From positions 295,502,536 through 295,566,535 of the forward strand of contig NC_066581.1 of NCBI RefSeq assembly GCF_024323335.1: a stretch of 64,000 nt of DNA, written 5' to 3'. Below the pieces are notes generated by a model. It did not search any database. It was given only the letters and a program-made list of their open reading frames with translations, and had not been told where the DNA came from. The first letter of the stretch is position 1. Each line of letters opens with the position of its first letter. This DNA comes from Lathyrus oleraceus. Lineage: Eukaryota > Streptophyta > Magnoliopsida > Fabales > Fabaceae. The translations under genes were made by a program, and so were the position numbers. Shown in pieces: positions 21,936-34,745 of this stretch.

Positions 21936-24894
21936 GCTCGAACGTGTCGTTCGTATCAGAGGTGATTAGAAAGGGAAGATCATTGGATCCAGAACAATAG
22001 GTAACAATTCTCTCCCTTCCGTTACTAATGTTTTATTAGTTGAAGAATTAATGCGTAACCTTCTATCCATACGCCAATTAAGTGACAATGGTTATGACAT
22101 TATTTTTAATCAAAAGTCCTATAAAGGTGTCAGTCATAGGATGGCTCAGTGGAAAGAGGAAGAACAAAATTTATAAGATAAGAATTTCTGATTTAAAAAA
22201 TCAAAATGTAAAATGTCTTATGTGTGTAAATGAAGATCAATGGACGTGGCATAGACGATTGGGCCATGTTAGCATGAGGATGCTTTCTCACATAAATAAG
22301 CTTAATTTAGTAAGAGGCCTACTAAATCAGAAATTTGATTTAGATGCTCTTTGTGAAGCATATCAGAAAGGGAAGTTTTCTAAAACTTCTCTCAAAGCTA
22401 AAAATGTTGTTTCCACCTCCAAACCATTGGAACTTCTACACACTGACCTGTTTGGACTAGTGAAAACTGCTTCGATCAATGGTAAGAAGTATGGACTGGT
22501 CATTATTGATGAATACAGTAGATAGACAAGGATGAGTCACGTTTTATGTTTTCTACCTTCTTCCCCCAAGTGCAAAATGAGAAGGATCTCATAATTATTA
22601 AAGTCAGAAGTGATCATGGTGGAAAATTTGAAAACAAATATTTTGAAAACCTTTTTGATGCAAATGGAATTTCCCATTATTTCTCCTGCCCTAGAACTTC
22701 AGAATAAAATGGAGTTGTAGAGAGGAAGAATATGACTCTGTAAGAGATGGCCAAAACCATTATCAATGAGACTAATATGGCTAAGCACTTCTGAGCAGAG
22801 GTAGTCAACACAACATGTTACATTCAGAATAGGATCTCTATAAGACTTATTTTGGGTAAGACTCTCTATGAATTATGGAAGAAATAGAAGCCTGACATTT
22901 CTTATTGTCATCTTTTTGGGTGTTCTTGTTTTTTGTTGAACACTAAAGACAATCTGAACAAGTTTGATTCTAAGGCACAAAAGTGCATCTTGTTAGGATA
23001 CTCTGAATGCTCAAATGGCTATAGACTATATAACACTGAGACACGGTTTATTGAAGAATCAATCCATGTCAGATTCAATAATAATCTTGACTCTAAAAAG
23101 TCAAAGCCAATTGAGAAATTGGAATATTTGGAGATCACCTATTCAGGTTCTAAAGGTAAGACTTCAGAAGAAAAAGACGTTTAGGCAAAACACTCTAAAG
23201 CTACTCAACTAGAAGTTGTTGAAGTTCAGACTCCTTTGAGGAAGCACAGACAAAGCTCTTCATATTCTGAAAAATTGATTATGGGAGTTAAATTTGAACC
23301 AGTCATAACAAGGTCCTCTTTCAAACCTTCTAAAGAGACGCTTCTGGGTTTGGTGTCCCTGATAGAGCCTACATTAGTTATGAAGCGTTTCTGGACGCAT
23401 AATGGATTATGGCTATGCAAGAAGAACTCAATCAACTCTCTAAAAATAACGTGTGGGGTCTTGTGCCAAGAACCAGAGGAACTCATGTCATTGGTACAAA
23501 GTAGGTATTCAGAAACAAGTTGAATGAACAAGGAGAGGTAGTAAGAAATAAGGTAAGACTAGTTGCATAAGGTTATAGTTAGCAAGAGGGGATTGACTAT
23601 ATAGAAACCTTTACACCAGTTTCCAGGTTAGAGTCTATTTGTCTCTTAATTTCCTTTGATGTTAATCATAACATCATCTTATATCATATGGATGTTAAGA
23701 GTGCATTTCAAAATGGTTACTTTACTGAAGAAGTGTATGTACACCAACCTCTTGGTTTTTAAAATTTTAAAAACCCATATTTTGTTTTCAAACATAAGAA
23801 ATCATTGTATGGTCTGAAATAAGTTCCTAAAGCATGGAATGAAAGACTAATCAATTTTCTTTTAGAAAGTGATTTCACCAGAGGAAAGTTTGATACAACT
23901 TTGTTTCGTAAATCATTCAAAAATGATATCCTTCTTGTTCAAATTTATGTAGATGATATCATATTTGGTTCTGCTAATGTTTCTTTGTGGAAGGAATTTG
24001 CTAAGTTTTATGATGGAAGAATTTGAGAAGAGTCTGATGGGAGAAATCAAGTTCTTTATGGGAATTGAGATTAATCAAAGTCCAGAAGGAACATACATCC
24101 ATCAAAGTAAATACACTAAAGAACTTCTGAAAAAGTTTGACATGTAATAATGCAAGATTTCAAAGACTCCCATTCATCCTACATGTATCCTTGAGAAGGA
24201 TAAGGTAAATGAAAAGCTAGAGAAAAAGGTATATAGAGGTGTGATTGGTTCTCTCTTATACTTAATTGCTTCTAGACCTAGAATTTTGTTTAGTGTCTGT
24301 TTGTATGCTCACTTCCAATTAGATCCTAGAGAATCCCAGTTAACAATTGTTAAGAGTGTCTTCAGTTATACGAAAGGTACCATTAACCTTGGCTTTTCTT
24401 ATAGAAATTCAAAAGATTACAAGCTAGAGTGTTATTGCAATGCTGATTATGCTAGAGATAGAATTGACGGAAAAAGCACTTTTGTAAGCTATTTGTTTCT
24501 GGGAGACAACTCGATCTCATGGTCCAGCAAGAGGAAATTAACAATATCACTATCAACTGCTGAAGCTGAATACATTGAAGCTTTTGGATGTAGCACTTAG
24601 ATGCTCTAGAGGAAAAGTCAGCTAGTATATTTTCATATATATGAGAGTAACATTACTATTTTCTGTGATAATACTTCTGCTATATGTTTATCTAAGAATC
24701 CCATTTTTCATTCTCGAGCTAAACATATTGAGATTAAACATTACTTTATACGTGACTATGTTCAGAAGGGAATTTTAAACTTAGAATTTATTGATACATA
24801 CCATCAATGGGCTAATATCTTTATAAGACCCCTTGCTGAAGATAGATTTGTTTTCATTCTAAAGAATTTAAAAATGGATTTATATCCTGAATGA
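21836..24894 (+). pseudogene. Copia pol, copy A (protease, integrase, RT, RNase H; many stops)
   Basis: Domain order is protease, integrase, RT, RNase H, as in Ty1/copia. Protease: LDSGCS then a TGA, then HMNG near 21873. Pre-integrase zinc region: WHRRLGHVSM at 22248-22277, with the last Cys replaced by Tyr (LCEAYQKGKF). Integrase core: LLHTDLFG, RSDHGGKFEN (second Asp; the Glu of GGEF is Lys) and GVVERKNMT (catalytic Glu). RT: YVDDIIFGSAN at about 23946-23978. RNase H: CNADYARDRIDGKSTFVSY and SWSSKRKLTISLSTAEAEYI. It ends NLKMDLYPE at 24894. Frameshifts and stops occur every few hundred bases; several look like CAA/CAG to TAA/TAG changes. Confidence 0.85.
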
Positions 24895-25370
24895 AAAAGA
24901 TGATTATCTCATAATGTTTAATCTCTCATAATTGTTTAATGAGTCTCTGAGATATTTTTTACTCTGAACATTTGAGTCTTCTGAAGTGAGAAGGTTTCAT
25001 AAGTTTAGAAGTATCCAATCAAAACTTGTTTGGTTAAACGATTTGTCTTCTGGATACTGAACAATTTTTGCATTAAATAGATGTCGATTAGTCTCGGTTA
25101 GTGGAACACTTTTAACGACAACTATCTTAGAAAACTGAATTGTTTCTAAACTATTGATGTGACACATTTGGTAAATAAACTTCTTGTGATTATGTAAATC
25201 TTCACGCTTTACCCCCTTGTCATATCTATTCATTATTCAAGATTTTATTCATAATTGCAAAACCCTTATTTAAACCCACTTCACACACTTTCGTTACATT
25301 CACTTCCCACACTTTCTCTCTTTTAAGACTAAAACTCTCTACAACCTAAAATCCTTGTTCTTCATCAATA

Positions 25371-26172
25371 ATGGCTTCTTAACAACAATATTCTCAACAA
25401 CAATATTCTCAGCAAGAACAAGCTCAACAATAACGTGTTGCAACTACTCAAAGAAATGTTTGTGCTTCTTCTTCGTCATCTCAACAACAACAATAACAAC
25501 AAACTCCTCATCTCCTCCAAATTAATTCTTCAAAATCTTCTTCAGGATCTGCTCAATATGTGTTCACTAGGGATCCTTATGAAACTCCTAAACTCACATT
25601 ATCTACTCCTATAGAATATTTGGAAGTTCTCTATGAACTCTTGGTTAAATTTGAATACTTGAAAGACAATGGATTTTATATTTTTAGTGTTGTTAAATTT
25701 CAAGGATGGGAGAAGTACTTTGATCGTCTTCAAGGTCCAATGTTCTTTAATCTGGTTAGGGAATTTTAGATTCATGCAAAGACTTTAATTTTCCAGATTA
25801 CTTCTTTCGTTATAGGAAAGAAGATTGTTATTACAGAGAAACTGATTGCCAAACTCATTGGACATGATGAGTCTGGAATAATATGCAATCAAATGGTTGA
25901 AAGGAAGTTTGATCTAATTTAGATTTAAAAAATTATTTTCACTTCTAGAATTCACTCCAACAAGATCAAGGGTCTTCTACCTCATATGATAATTGTGGCT
26001 AGAATTCTTCTGGGATGTGTTCATCATAGAAAGTCAACAAATTCTTCAAACTGCAACAATGATGACCATCAATATGTTCTCTACTATATTGCTACTAAAA
26101 ATAAGGTGAACCTACACACACTTCTTTTTCAGTACTAAAGGGAAATTATGAAGGAAACTAGAAATGGTAGCT
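25371..26172 (+). pseudogene. Extra ORF downstream of copia pol, copy A (truncated)
   Basis: Begins at ATG 25371, about 480 bases after the pol stop, with a Gln-rich start (QQYSQQQYSQQEQAQQ) interrupted by TAA codons in place of CAA. A globular region follows: VKFQGWEKYFDRLQGPMFFN, FVIGKKIVITEKLIAKLIGH, then IKGLLPHMIIVARILLGCVH. The same ORF follows copy B's pol at 32129. It resembles the 'putative plant transposon protein' domain and occupies the position of the env-like ORF of SIRE/Maximus-type copia elements. It is cut at about 26172, where LTR sequence begins. No function can be assigned from sequence. Confidence 0.65.
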
Positions 26173-26650
26173 AATTCATTGCTCTATTGAACATACACAC
26201 GCTCTTGCTGAAGTAAATATTTTATGCATATATTCTTTGTAAACACACAAGAGTTGTTGCTCATTATTGTATGAAATATTCTTTGTATTAATCTTGTGTC
26301 AGTCTGTTTTCTTATAAGAATTCTTTGTAAACACAAACTTGTAAATAACAAAGTTGTTTTGAGTGGTTTCCTTGAGTGACTAGGTTTTAGTCAAATAGAC
26401 TCAAGAAGACAGAGACGGTTTTTCTTTGTGGTGTATGTAATCAGTTTCAGTTATAGTGGATTAAGTCCTTGCTGAGAAGGAAAAATCACCTTGGTAGGGT
26501 GGACTGGAGGTAGCTTCCTTAACAGCGAACCAGTATAAAAATAACTTTGTTATTTTTCTTGTTTGTGTTATTGCTTTATTGAGTTGGCTTTGAAAGAGCT
26601 TTTATTTTTAGAAACTCAATTCAAACCCCTATTTCTTGTGTTTCTTTCCA
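26173..26650 (+). repeat. LTR between copia copies A and B (left part missing)
   Basis: Acts as 3' LTR of copy A and 5' LTR of copy B. The R/U5-like part matches 20265-20554, but the TATA-containing left part seen in copy A's 5' LTR is not present. Sequence from copy A's extra ORF runs directly into it, so it is 5' truncated. Confidence 0.6.
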
Positions 26651-26658
26651 CCTTAAAT

Positions 26659-26670
26659 TGGTATCAGAGC
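26659..26670 (+). other. Primer binding site, copia copy B
   Basis: TGGTATCAGAGC, a perfect match to the plant initiator-Met tRNA complement used by copia elements, nine bases after the LTR end. Confidence 0.9.
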
Positions 26671-26739
26671 TCCGATCTAGGTCTTGACAAGATTATGAAA
26701 CAATTGACAGTGTCAGATAAAGATCTAGTGTGGAACACA

Positions 26740-28463
26740 ATGGCTACCCTTCCACCACCAGTTGCTCAAACAAATGATAAAGATCACTACAATGCTAAAC
26801 CTCCTGTTTTTAATGGAGATAGATTTGACTATTGGAAGGATAAAATAGAAAGCTTCTTTCTTGGGTTACGATGTTGATCTATGGGGTATGGTAGTTGATG
26901 GCTACCTACACGTAGAAGATGTAAGTGGCAATAAAGTTGAAAGAATAATGATGACAGATTAACAGAAGAAAGTCTATAAGAATCATCACAAAGCAAGAAC
27001 CATCTTGCTAAATGTTATTTCATACTCTGAGTTTGAAAAAATCACAAACAGAGATATTCCTAAATCTATATTTGATTCTCTGAGGGTTACGCATGAGGGG
27101 AATACACAAGTCAAAGAAACCAAGGCTCCTACCTTGATTCAAACATATGAAGCACTCAATATAGAGGATTAGGAAACTATTGAGAACATGTTCTCAAGGT
27201 TTCAAACTCTTAATGCATGACTTAAAGTTCTTAACAAAGGGCATTCTATTGTTGATCATGTTAAAAAGATCATCAAAAGCCTACCTAAGCGTTGGAGATC
27301 TATGGTAACAACTATGAAGTTATCAAAGGATCTGAACAACACTTTTCTTGAAGAACTAGTTAGTTCTTTAAGAAGTCATGAGATTGAGCTCGAGAAAGAT
27401 GAGCCTAAGATAAAGAAAAAAATTGTTGCTTTAAATTCGTCAGGAAGATCTAATAAGACAAAAGCTCTTCAAGAAGAAACTGATGAAGAGTCTGAAGAGG
27501 AATCAGAAGAAGAAAATGAGTTGTCTCTTTTGTCCAAACTCGTTAATCAACTCTGGAAGGAAAGGAAAGGAAAATTCAAAGGACAAATAAGGACAAGTGG
27601 TCATTCTAACTCCAGTTATGGATCCAAGAAGGTTGGAGCTGGTAAAGAACTCATGTGTTTTTAGTGCAAGGAGCCTGACTACTTCAAGAATGAATGTCCC
27701 AAGTTAAAGACAAAAAAGGCCTATGAAGTACTTTAGAGGAAAGAAGAAGGGTTTGATGGATACATGGGATGACTCAGAGTCTTCAGAAGATGATTTTGAA
27801 GAGGAACAGGCAAATGTAGAGTTGATGGCTTGCATAGAAGCTCATGCAGAAAAAATTCAATCAGAATCTGAATCTGAGTCAGATTCAGAAAAGGTATTTT
27901 CTGAAATTTATTGTTCTGAGCTTAAATCTGGTTTATCAGAAGTTCTGGAAAAGTATCAGAATCTTCTAGACAAATACAAGTATCTGAAGAAGATTCATGT
28001 ATCTGAATCAGAAGCTTACTATAAGCTTCAGAAAGATTTTTCAAGGTTGAGTGAAGAAAATCTTATTTTGAAAAACATTAACTTTGTGCCTCAAAGCAAG
28101 AGTCTCAAACTTGAAAAGAAAATTATTTCTAAAGTCTCTACAGGTTCTGGTGATATCATAAAGAAATATGATAAATCTTTCCAAAAATTTCTTGCTAGAA
28201 GCTTGATCTCTTCCATGATTTATGGCATTAGCAAAAATGGGACAAGGGGTATTGGCTATGATTCTGATGACGAATCTGATTCAGAAAAAGATATGAAGCC
28301 AAATATGCTTCAGTCACATTTTTTTCCTTCGGGGAAACAAAATGCTATGATTCCTAAAGGTAGAATTGTTTCTAAACCTAAGGCTAAAGCAAAACCTCAT
28401 GCCCATTTAAATCATACATTCATGTATAGATATCCTGGAAGACTAACCCAAAAGGACCTATAA
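26740..28463 (+). pseudogene. Copia gag, copy B (broken)
   Basis: ATG at 26740 (MATLPPPVAQTNDKDHYNAK). The order matches copy A but includes the middle missing there: an acidic run (EETDEESEEESEEENELSLL), a zinc-knuckle region at about 27654-27695, then an acidic/Ser-rich and coiled-coil C-terminal part (DTWDDSESSEDDFEEEQANV, QSESESESDSEKVFSE). The zinc knuckle is ruined: the sequence reads Cys-Phe-stop-Cys, and the position of the conserved His is Tyr (EPDYFKNEC). There is a frameshift at about 26873 and further stops at 26959, 27169 and 27218. The final open segment is 27723-28463. Confidence 0.8.
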
Positions 28464-28530
28464 AGATATGGGTATTTAAGGATATGATAATATATGTTGC
28501 AAATATCCTTAGCAATAGAGTTGAGACACC

Positions 28531-31500
28531 AGTCATGTACCTGGACTCTGGATGCTCACGACATATGACGGGAAGAAGGAATATGTTCTAAAGCCTGGAA
28601 CTTAAGCCTAGAGGCATTGTCGATTTTGGAGGTGATTAGAAAGGGAAGATCATTAGCTATGGAACAATAGGTAACAATTCTCTCCATTCCATTACTGATG
28701 TTCTTTTAGTTGAAGGATTAATGCATAACCCTATATCCATAAGTCAATTAAGTGACAATGGGTATGACATTAGTTTCAATCAAAAGTTATGTAAAGATGT
28801 AAGTCAAAAGGATGGCTCAGTTATTTCAATTGAAATAGGAAGAACAAAATTTATAAGATTGGGCCATGTTAGCATGAAAAATGTCAAAATTCAAATTTCA
28901 GAATTTATAAGATTGGGCTCAGTTATTTGAAAAGTCAGAATGTAAAATGTCTTATGTCTGTTAATGAAGAGGAATGGGCGTGGCATAGACGATTGGGCCA
29001 TGTTAGCATGAGGAGGATTTCTCATCTAAATAAGCTTAATTTAGTCAGAGGCCTGCCAAACCTGAAGTTTGCTTCAGATTCTCTTTGTGAAGCATATCAG
29101 AAAGACAAGTTTTATAAAACTTCTTTCAAGGCTAAAAATGTTGCTTCAACCTCCAGACCATTGGAAATTCTGCATATTGACTTGTTTGGTCCAATGAAAA
29201 CTGCCTCTATCAATGGTAAGAAGTATGGAGTAGTCATTGTTAATGACTACAGCAGATGGACATGGGTGAAATTTCTTAGACATAAGGATGAGTCACATTT
29301 TGTGTTTTCTACCTTATGCTCCCAAGTGCAAAATGAGAAAGATCTCAGAATTGTAAAAGTCAGAAGTGATCATGGTGGAGAATTTGAAAACAAATATTTT
29401 TAAAAACTCTTTGATGCTAATGGAATTTCCCATTATTTCTCATGCTTTAGAATTCCAAAATAAAATGGATTTGTAGAGAGGAAGAATAGGACTCTGCAAG
29501 AGATGGCCAAAACCATGATCAACAAGACTAATATGGCTAAGCACTTTTGGGTAGAGGCAGTCAATACAACATGTTATATTCAGAATAGGATCTCTATAAG
29601 ACCTATTATGGGTAAGACTCCCTATGAATTATGGAAGAATATGAAGCACAACATTTCATATTTTCATCCTTTTGGATGTTCTTGTTTTATGTTGAACACT
29701 AAAGAGAATTTGAGCAAGCTTTATTCTAAGGCACATAAGTGCATCATGTTAGGATACTCTAAACGCTTAAAAGGCTATATAGTATATAACATTAAGACAC
29801 AATTTTTTTAAAGAATTAATCAATGTCAGATTCGATGATAAGGTTGACTCTGAAAAGTCAAAGCTAATTGAGAAATTTGCAGATCTGGAGATCACTTACT
29901 CGGATTCTGAAGGAAACACTTCAGAAGCCAAAGAAGCTGAAGCTAAGGACTCTAAAGTTGCTCAACCAGAAGTTGTTGAAGCTCAGACTCCTCTAAGAAG
30001 GCACATACAAAGATCTTCAAATTATGAAGAATTGATTCTAGGAGACAAGTCTAACCCTGTCATAACCAGATCCTCATTCAAACATTCTAAAGAGATTATT
30101 TTGGGTTATGTGCCTATGATAGAACCTACATCAATTGATGAAGCACTTCAAGACACAAAATGGATTCTGGCAATGCAAGAAGAACTCGATCAATTATCCA
30201 GAAATGACATGTGAGATCTGGTGCCAAGACCCAAAAGAACTCACGTTATTGGAACCAAGTGGGTATTCAGAAATAAGTTGAATGAACAAGGAGAGGTAGT
30301 AAGAAACATGGCTCAACTGGTATCACAAGGTTGTAGTCTACAAGAGGGGATTGATTATACATAAACCTTTGCACTAGTTTCCAGGTTATAGTTTATTCCT
30401 CTCTTAATTTCATTTGATGCCAATCATAACATAATCTTATATCAGATGGATGTTAAGAGATTTCTGAATGGTTACATTACTAAAGAAGTGTATGTACACA
30501 AATCACCTAGTTTTGAAAATCTTAAAAATCCATATTTTGTTTTCAAGCTTAAGAAATCACTGTATGGCCTGAAACAAGTTCCTAGAGCATGGTATGAAAG
30601 ACTAATGACTTTTATTTTAGAAAATGGTTTCAACATAGGGAAAGTTGATACGACATTCTTATGTAAGTCACTCAAAAATGACATTCTTGTTGCTCAAATT
30701 TACGTTGATGACATCATATTTGGTTCTGCTAATGATACTATGTCCAAGGAATTTGCTAAGTCTATGCAGGCAGAGTTTGAGATGAGTCTGATGGAAGAAC
30801 TCAAGTTATTTCTTGGGATTCAGATCAATCAGAGTCTAGAAGCAACGTACATCCATCAGAGGAGGTACACCATGGAACATGTGAAGAGTTTGACATGTCA
30901 AAATGCAACATGTCAAAGACTCATATGCATCGTACATGCATCCTTGAGAAAGATGAGGTAAGTGTTAAGGTAGCACAGAAGGTATACATAGGTATGATTG
31001 GTTCTCTGTTATACTTGACTACTTCTAGACTTGACATGTTTTTTATTGTCTGTTTGTGTGCGCTTCCAATCAGATCCTAGAGAGTCCCACTTTACAGTTG
31101 TTAAGAGGATCTTCAGGTATCTGAAAGGTACGGTTAACCTTGACTTGTGTTATAAAAAATATAAAGACTACAAGCTAATGGGTTATTATGATGCTGACTA
31201 TGCTAGAGACAGACTTAAGAGGAAAAACACTTCTGTAAGCTGTCCGTTTCTAGGAGATAATTTGATCTCATGGTCCAGCAAAAGGCAATCAACAATAGCA
31301 CTTTCAACTATTGAAGTTGAATATATAGCAGCTTCTGGATGCAGCACTCGGACGTTATGGATAAAAATACAACTAGAAGATATCCAGTTATATGAGAGTA
31401 ACATTATTATACTCTATGATAATACTTATGTTATTTTTTATCTAGTAATCCCATTTTGCATCTAGATTAAAACATATTGAGATAAAATATCACTTTATAC

Positions 31501-31640
31501 ATGACTATGTTCAGAAAGGAATTTTAAATCTAAAAGTTATTGATTTAGACCATCAATAGGTTGATATCTTTACAAAACCCCTTGCTGAAGATTAGTATTT
31601 TTTCCTTCTAAAAAATTTGAAAATGGACTTATGTCCATAA
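28531..31640 (+). pseudogene. Copia pol, copy B (protease to RNase H, several stops)
   Basis: Better preserved than copy A. Protease: YLDSGCSRHMTG (28535-28570). Pre-integrase: WHRRLGHVSMRRISHLNKLN with LCEAYQKDKF (Cys to Tyr). Integrase core 29150-29500: LHIDLFGP, RSDHGGEFENKYF and GFVERKNRTL, so all three catalytic acids are present. RT: QMDVKRFLNGYITKEVYVHK and YVDDIIFGSAND (30700-30735). RNase H: YYDADYARDRLKRKNTSVS and STIALSTIEVEYIAASGCS. It ends MDLCP at 31640. Stops at 29401, 29461, 29809, 30212 and 30362 and a frameshift near 31065 block expression. A short repeat-induced rearrangement lies at 28858-28930. Confidence 0.88.
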
Positions 31641-32128
31641 TGAAAAAGATGTTTTTATCAGAATGTTAATCTCTTAGAATGGATAAATGAGACTCTAAGA
31701 TTTGTTGGTTATTCTGAATGTGTGAGTCTTCTGAAGTGAGAAGGTTTCATAAGTTCAGATGTATCCAGTCAAAATTTTGTTTGGTTAAACAAATCTGGTT
31801 TATGGATACTGAAAAGTTTTTCATTAAATAGCTGGCAATTAGTCTCGAATAGTGGAACAAGTTTTAAGATATTTGACTTAGAAAACTAAACTGTTTCTGA
31901 CGTTTGATGTGACACGTTGGGGGGATATACCTTGGACATAGGTAAAATCTTTCACGCTTTACCCCCTGTCATATTTTTGTTGTTTTCTTTATTTTTGTCA
32001 CGATTGCAAAAACTTCTATTTAAGCCCACTTCACTCACCTCATACACTTTCACTATTATCAAAACCTATACTTTCTCTCTTTAAGCTAAAAATTTGCAGC
32101 AAACCCTAAAACCTTTTTCTCTTCAACA

Positions 32129-32812
32129 ATGACTTCCCAACAATCTGCTCAACAACAACAACAAGTTCAACAACAATGTGTTGTTACTACTCAACGAACT
32201 AGAACAATGGAGTTGACCTTTTTCCTACTGTCAAATTTCAAGGATGGGAAAGTTTCTTCAATCGTCTTTAAGGCCTAGTTTTCTTCAACCATGTGAGAGA
32301 ATTCTAGATTCATGTTAAATCTTCTCCTTTCTAAGATACTTCCTTCGTGTTTGGGAAGAAGATAGTGATATCTGATAAGCTTATTTCCAAACTCATTGGT
32401 CATGATGGGCTGGAATAAGGAGTGAACAAATGGTGGAAAAGGAATCAAATATAATTGAGATGTCTTAAGTGATTTTCGCCATTGGGAAACACTATAGTAA
32501 GATCAAGAATCTTCTTCCTCATTTGAAGGTTTAGGCATAATCCTTCTTGGGTGCATTCATCCCAGGCCTTCAATCAACTCCTCTGACTACATCAATGGTG
32601 ACCAACAATATATATTTTACTATATTAAATCAAAACGGAAGGTAAATCTTCTTGCACTCCTGTTTAAGCATCTAAGGGATACTGTAAGGGAAACTAGAGA
32701 TGGTAGAAAAAGGACAAAGAGCTACATCCCTCTGGGTAGGCTGATCTCTGACATTCTGATGGAGAGTAAACTGATTGCCTCTCTAACATATGATCAGTTA
32801 TCCATAGGCATG
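32129..32812 (+). pseudogene. Extra ORF downstream of copia pol, copy B, part 1 (interrupted by a gypsy element)
   Basis: ATG at 32129, about 490 bases after the pol stop: MTSQQSAQQQQQVQQQCVV. After internal deletion relative to copy A the same globular region follows (TVKFQGWESFFNRL, FVFGKKIVISDKLISKLIGH, then RKRTKSYIPLGRLISDILME and LTYDQLSIGM). At 32812 the gypsy element begins; the ORF continues at 41655. Stops are frequent. Same family as the ORF at 25371. Confidence 0.65.
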
Positions 32813-34723
32813 TGTCATACCCCAAAATTTGCCCGTTAATATTACAAGGCATTTTTAAGGCACCCCAACTTATTTTTCAAGGCAGTGACCTTAAAAAGAA
32901 CAAAGACCCAGCACACAGATGACTAAATCCAGAAAATGGCCTAAATTGGCTTGCTCGCTAGGCGAGCAATTCCTTCGCCTAGCGAACCCTTCGCTACGCC
33001 ACTCGCCTAGCGAAGCTTGCGAATACCAGGAAATTCTGGGCTTCATTCTGAGCCCATTAGGTCACAAAAAGAGCATTATAAATACCACAACTTCAGTCAG
33101 AAAAAGGAGAACGAAAACGGAAGAGGAAGGGAAACACTCACAGACAGCAAACCCTGAAGGCTAACCCAGAGAATTCAGAGCAACCCTAAAGGAAACCCTG
33201 AAGGAAACTCATCTGCACCAAGGTTACCTCCGCCTAACTCAATCCGACTTGCCAATTCAAGGTTGCAATTCAGTTGCAAACAGGTTTGCCTTACTATTAC
33301 CGCTTTATGTTCTTAATTTGCATATGGCATTATGATTGAATTTATGAAAATATCTTAAGCTTTGCATGTGAATTTAAATATGTATGAATATCTTGGATGT
33401 TTAACCATGTGATCTCTGTAATGGATGCCATAAGGTGTGAAGCTTGCTGACATGGTACTGATATCAAAACCAGAATCCGCAGCCGCTCGCTAGCACATCG
33501 CTAAGCGAGCATGTAGCGAGTATTCGTCAGACCCTCGCTAGGCGAGGCAGCAGCGAACATGACAGTCGCTGATTTTTCTGTTCTGATCTTTGCTAATCCG
33601 ACATGTTTTATCATCATGCATTGTTTACCTGACATTATTACCGTTGTGATTCCTTTGTTTGGTGCAACTCTGGATTGCATCCTGATTTGGTATTCTGACC
33701 TGTTTGCTGAATTTTGTAAGGGTTCACATACTCCCGGGAAAGGTAGCTTGCTAGGTATTCCACTTTATTTGTGGGATACCCTTGGGAAGATTCATCCTAA
33801 TTACTTAACTGATTTTAATGTGGAGATCCATCCTAATTACTTAATTGATTTTAATGTGGAGATTCATCCTAATTACCTAATTGATTATAAAATATTGCCT
33901 TTGAATATGTGATCTTGGACCTCTCTTTGTTGCCTTACGGTATTACGGTATTACGGTATTATGGTCATGTCCCGCGAATGTGGGGATATACTTAGCAAAG
34001 ACCCTTCGATTAAATCATCATGTCCCTATAAAATAAATCATAGTCCCTTCGATGTAGCCTACGGTTAAATGATGATCGTCCCTTCGAATGCTAAGGTATC
34101 CCTACAAATGTTGCCTTCAATGACCAATCGATGACCCTACGATGTCCCTTAAATCCAAAAGGACAAGACTACTTACTTCTCAATAGTAAGGACAGTTTTA
34201 CCTTCATAAGGATAGGAAATGTCCATAAAGACCTTAAGTAGGTATAACTCTTAAATGCTGAATCACAACTTAAAATACTTTTCATACATCACACTTTGCA
34301 AAACATTTACTAGAAAATCACCACTTGGTATACATTCATACTAGAATCATTGCCAAGTTATATTTTTCTAAACAGCTTTCAAAGTTAAACGAGATAAATA
34401 CTTTGTATACATTCGTACAAGAATCATTACAAAGTTAAACTCTCTTTTCAAAACATTTTCTAAGCAATTCACAAACCCTTTTTTCAGACAAGAAAAATAT
34501 AAGTGATCAAGCATTTAAGAGCCCATGGATAACCATGGATACAAAGGGTGCTAACACCTTCCCTTTGTATAATGTACCTCCCGAACCCAAAATCTAATTA
34601 AGGTCTTTCCTGTTCTTTTCCACCTTTCCTTATTGGATAAAAGAAAAGTCGGTGGCGACTCTTGCTATCCGCGACATTTGCTTTCCAAAGCAAAAACACA
34701 CAAAGTCAGTTCACCGTATGACA
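32813..34723 (+). repeat. 5' LTR of the young gypsy element
   Basis: Begins TGTCATACCCCAAAATTTGC and ends CACCGTATGACA. Near its start and near 33480-33550 it holds several short palindromes built on CTCGCTAGGCGAG. At 33790-33890 there is a 36-base tandem repeat (about three copies) and at 33935-33962 a short run of TTACGGTA. Open frames inside (at 32919 and 33559) recur in the other LTR and are not genes. Confidence 0.93.
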
Positions 34724-34727
34724 GAAC

Positions 34728-34745
34728 TGGTGACTCTGCTGGGGA
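34728..34745 (+). other. Primer binding site of the young gypsy element
   Basis: TGGTGACTCTGCTGGGGA, five bases after the LTR. It looks like the tRNA-Arg-type site of Tat/Ogre elements with one likely C-to-T change (TGGCGACTC in relatives). The tRNA identity is from memory of the lineage. Confidence 0.6.

Noticed and set aside
32919..33912. Two open frames (81 and 117 codons) repeated exactly at 39850 and 40490
   Set aside because: They lie inside the two LTRs of the same element, and the longer one includes the 36-base tandem repeat; identity reflects LTR duplication, not selection.
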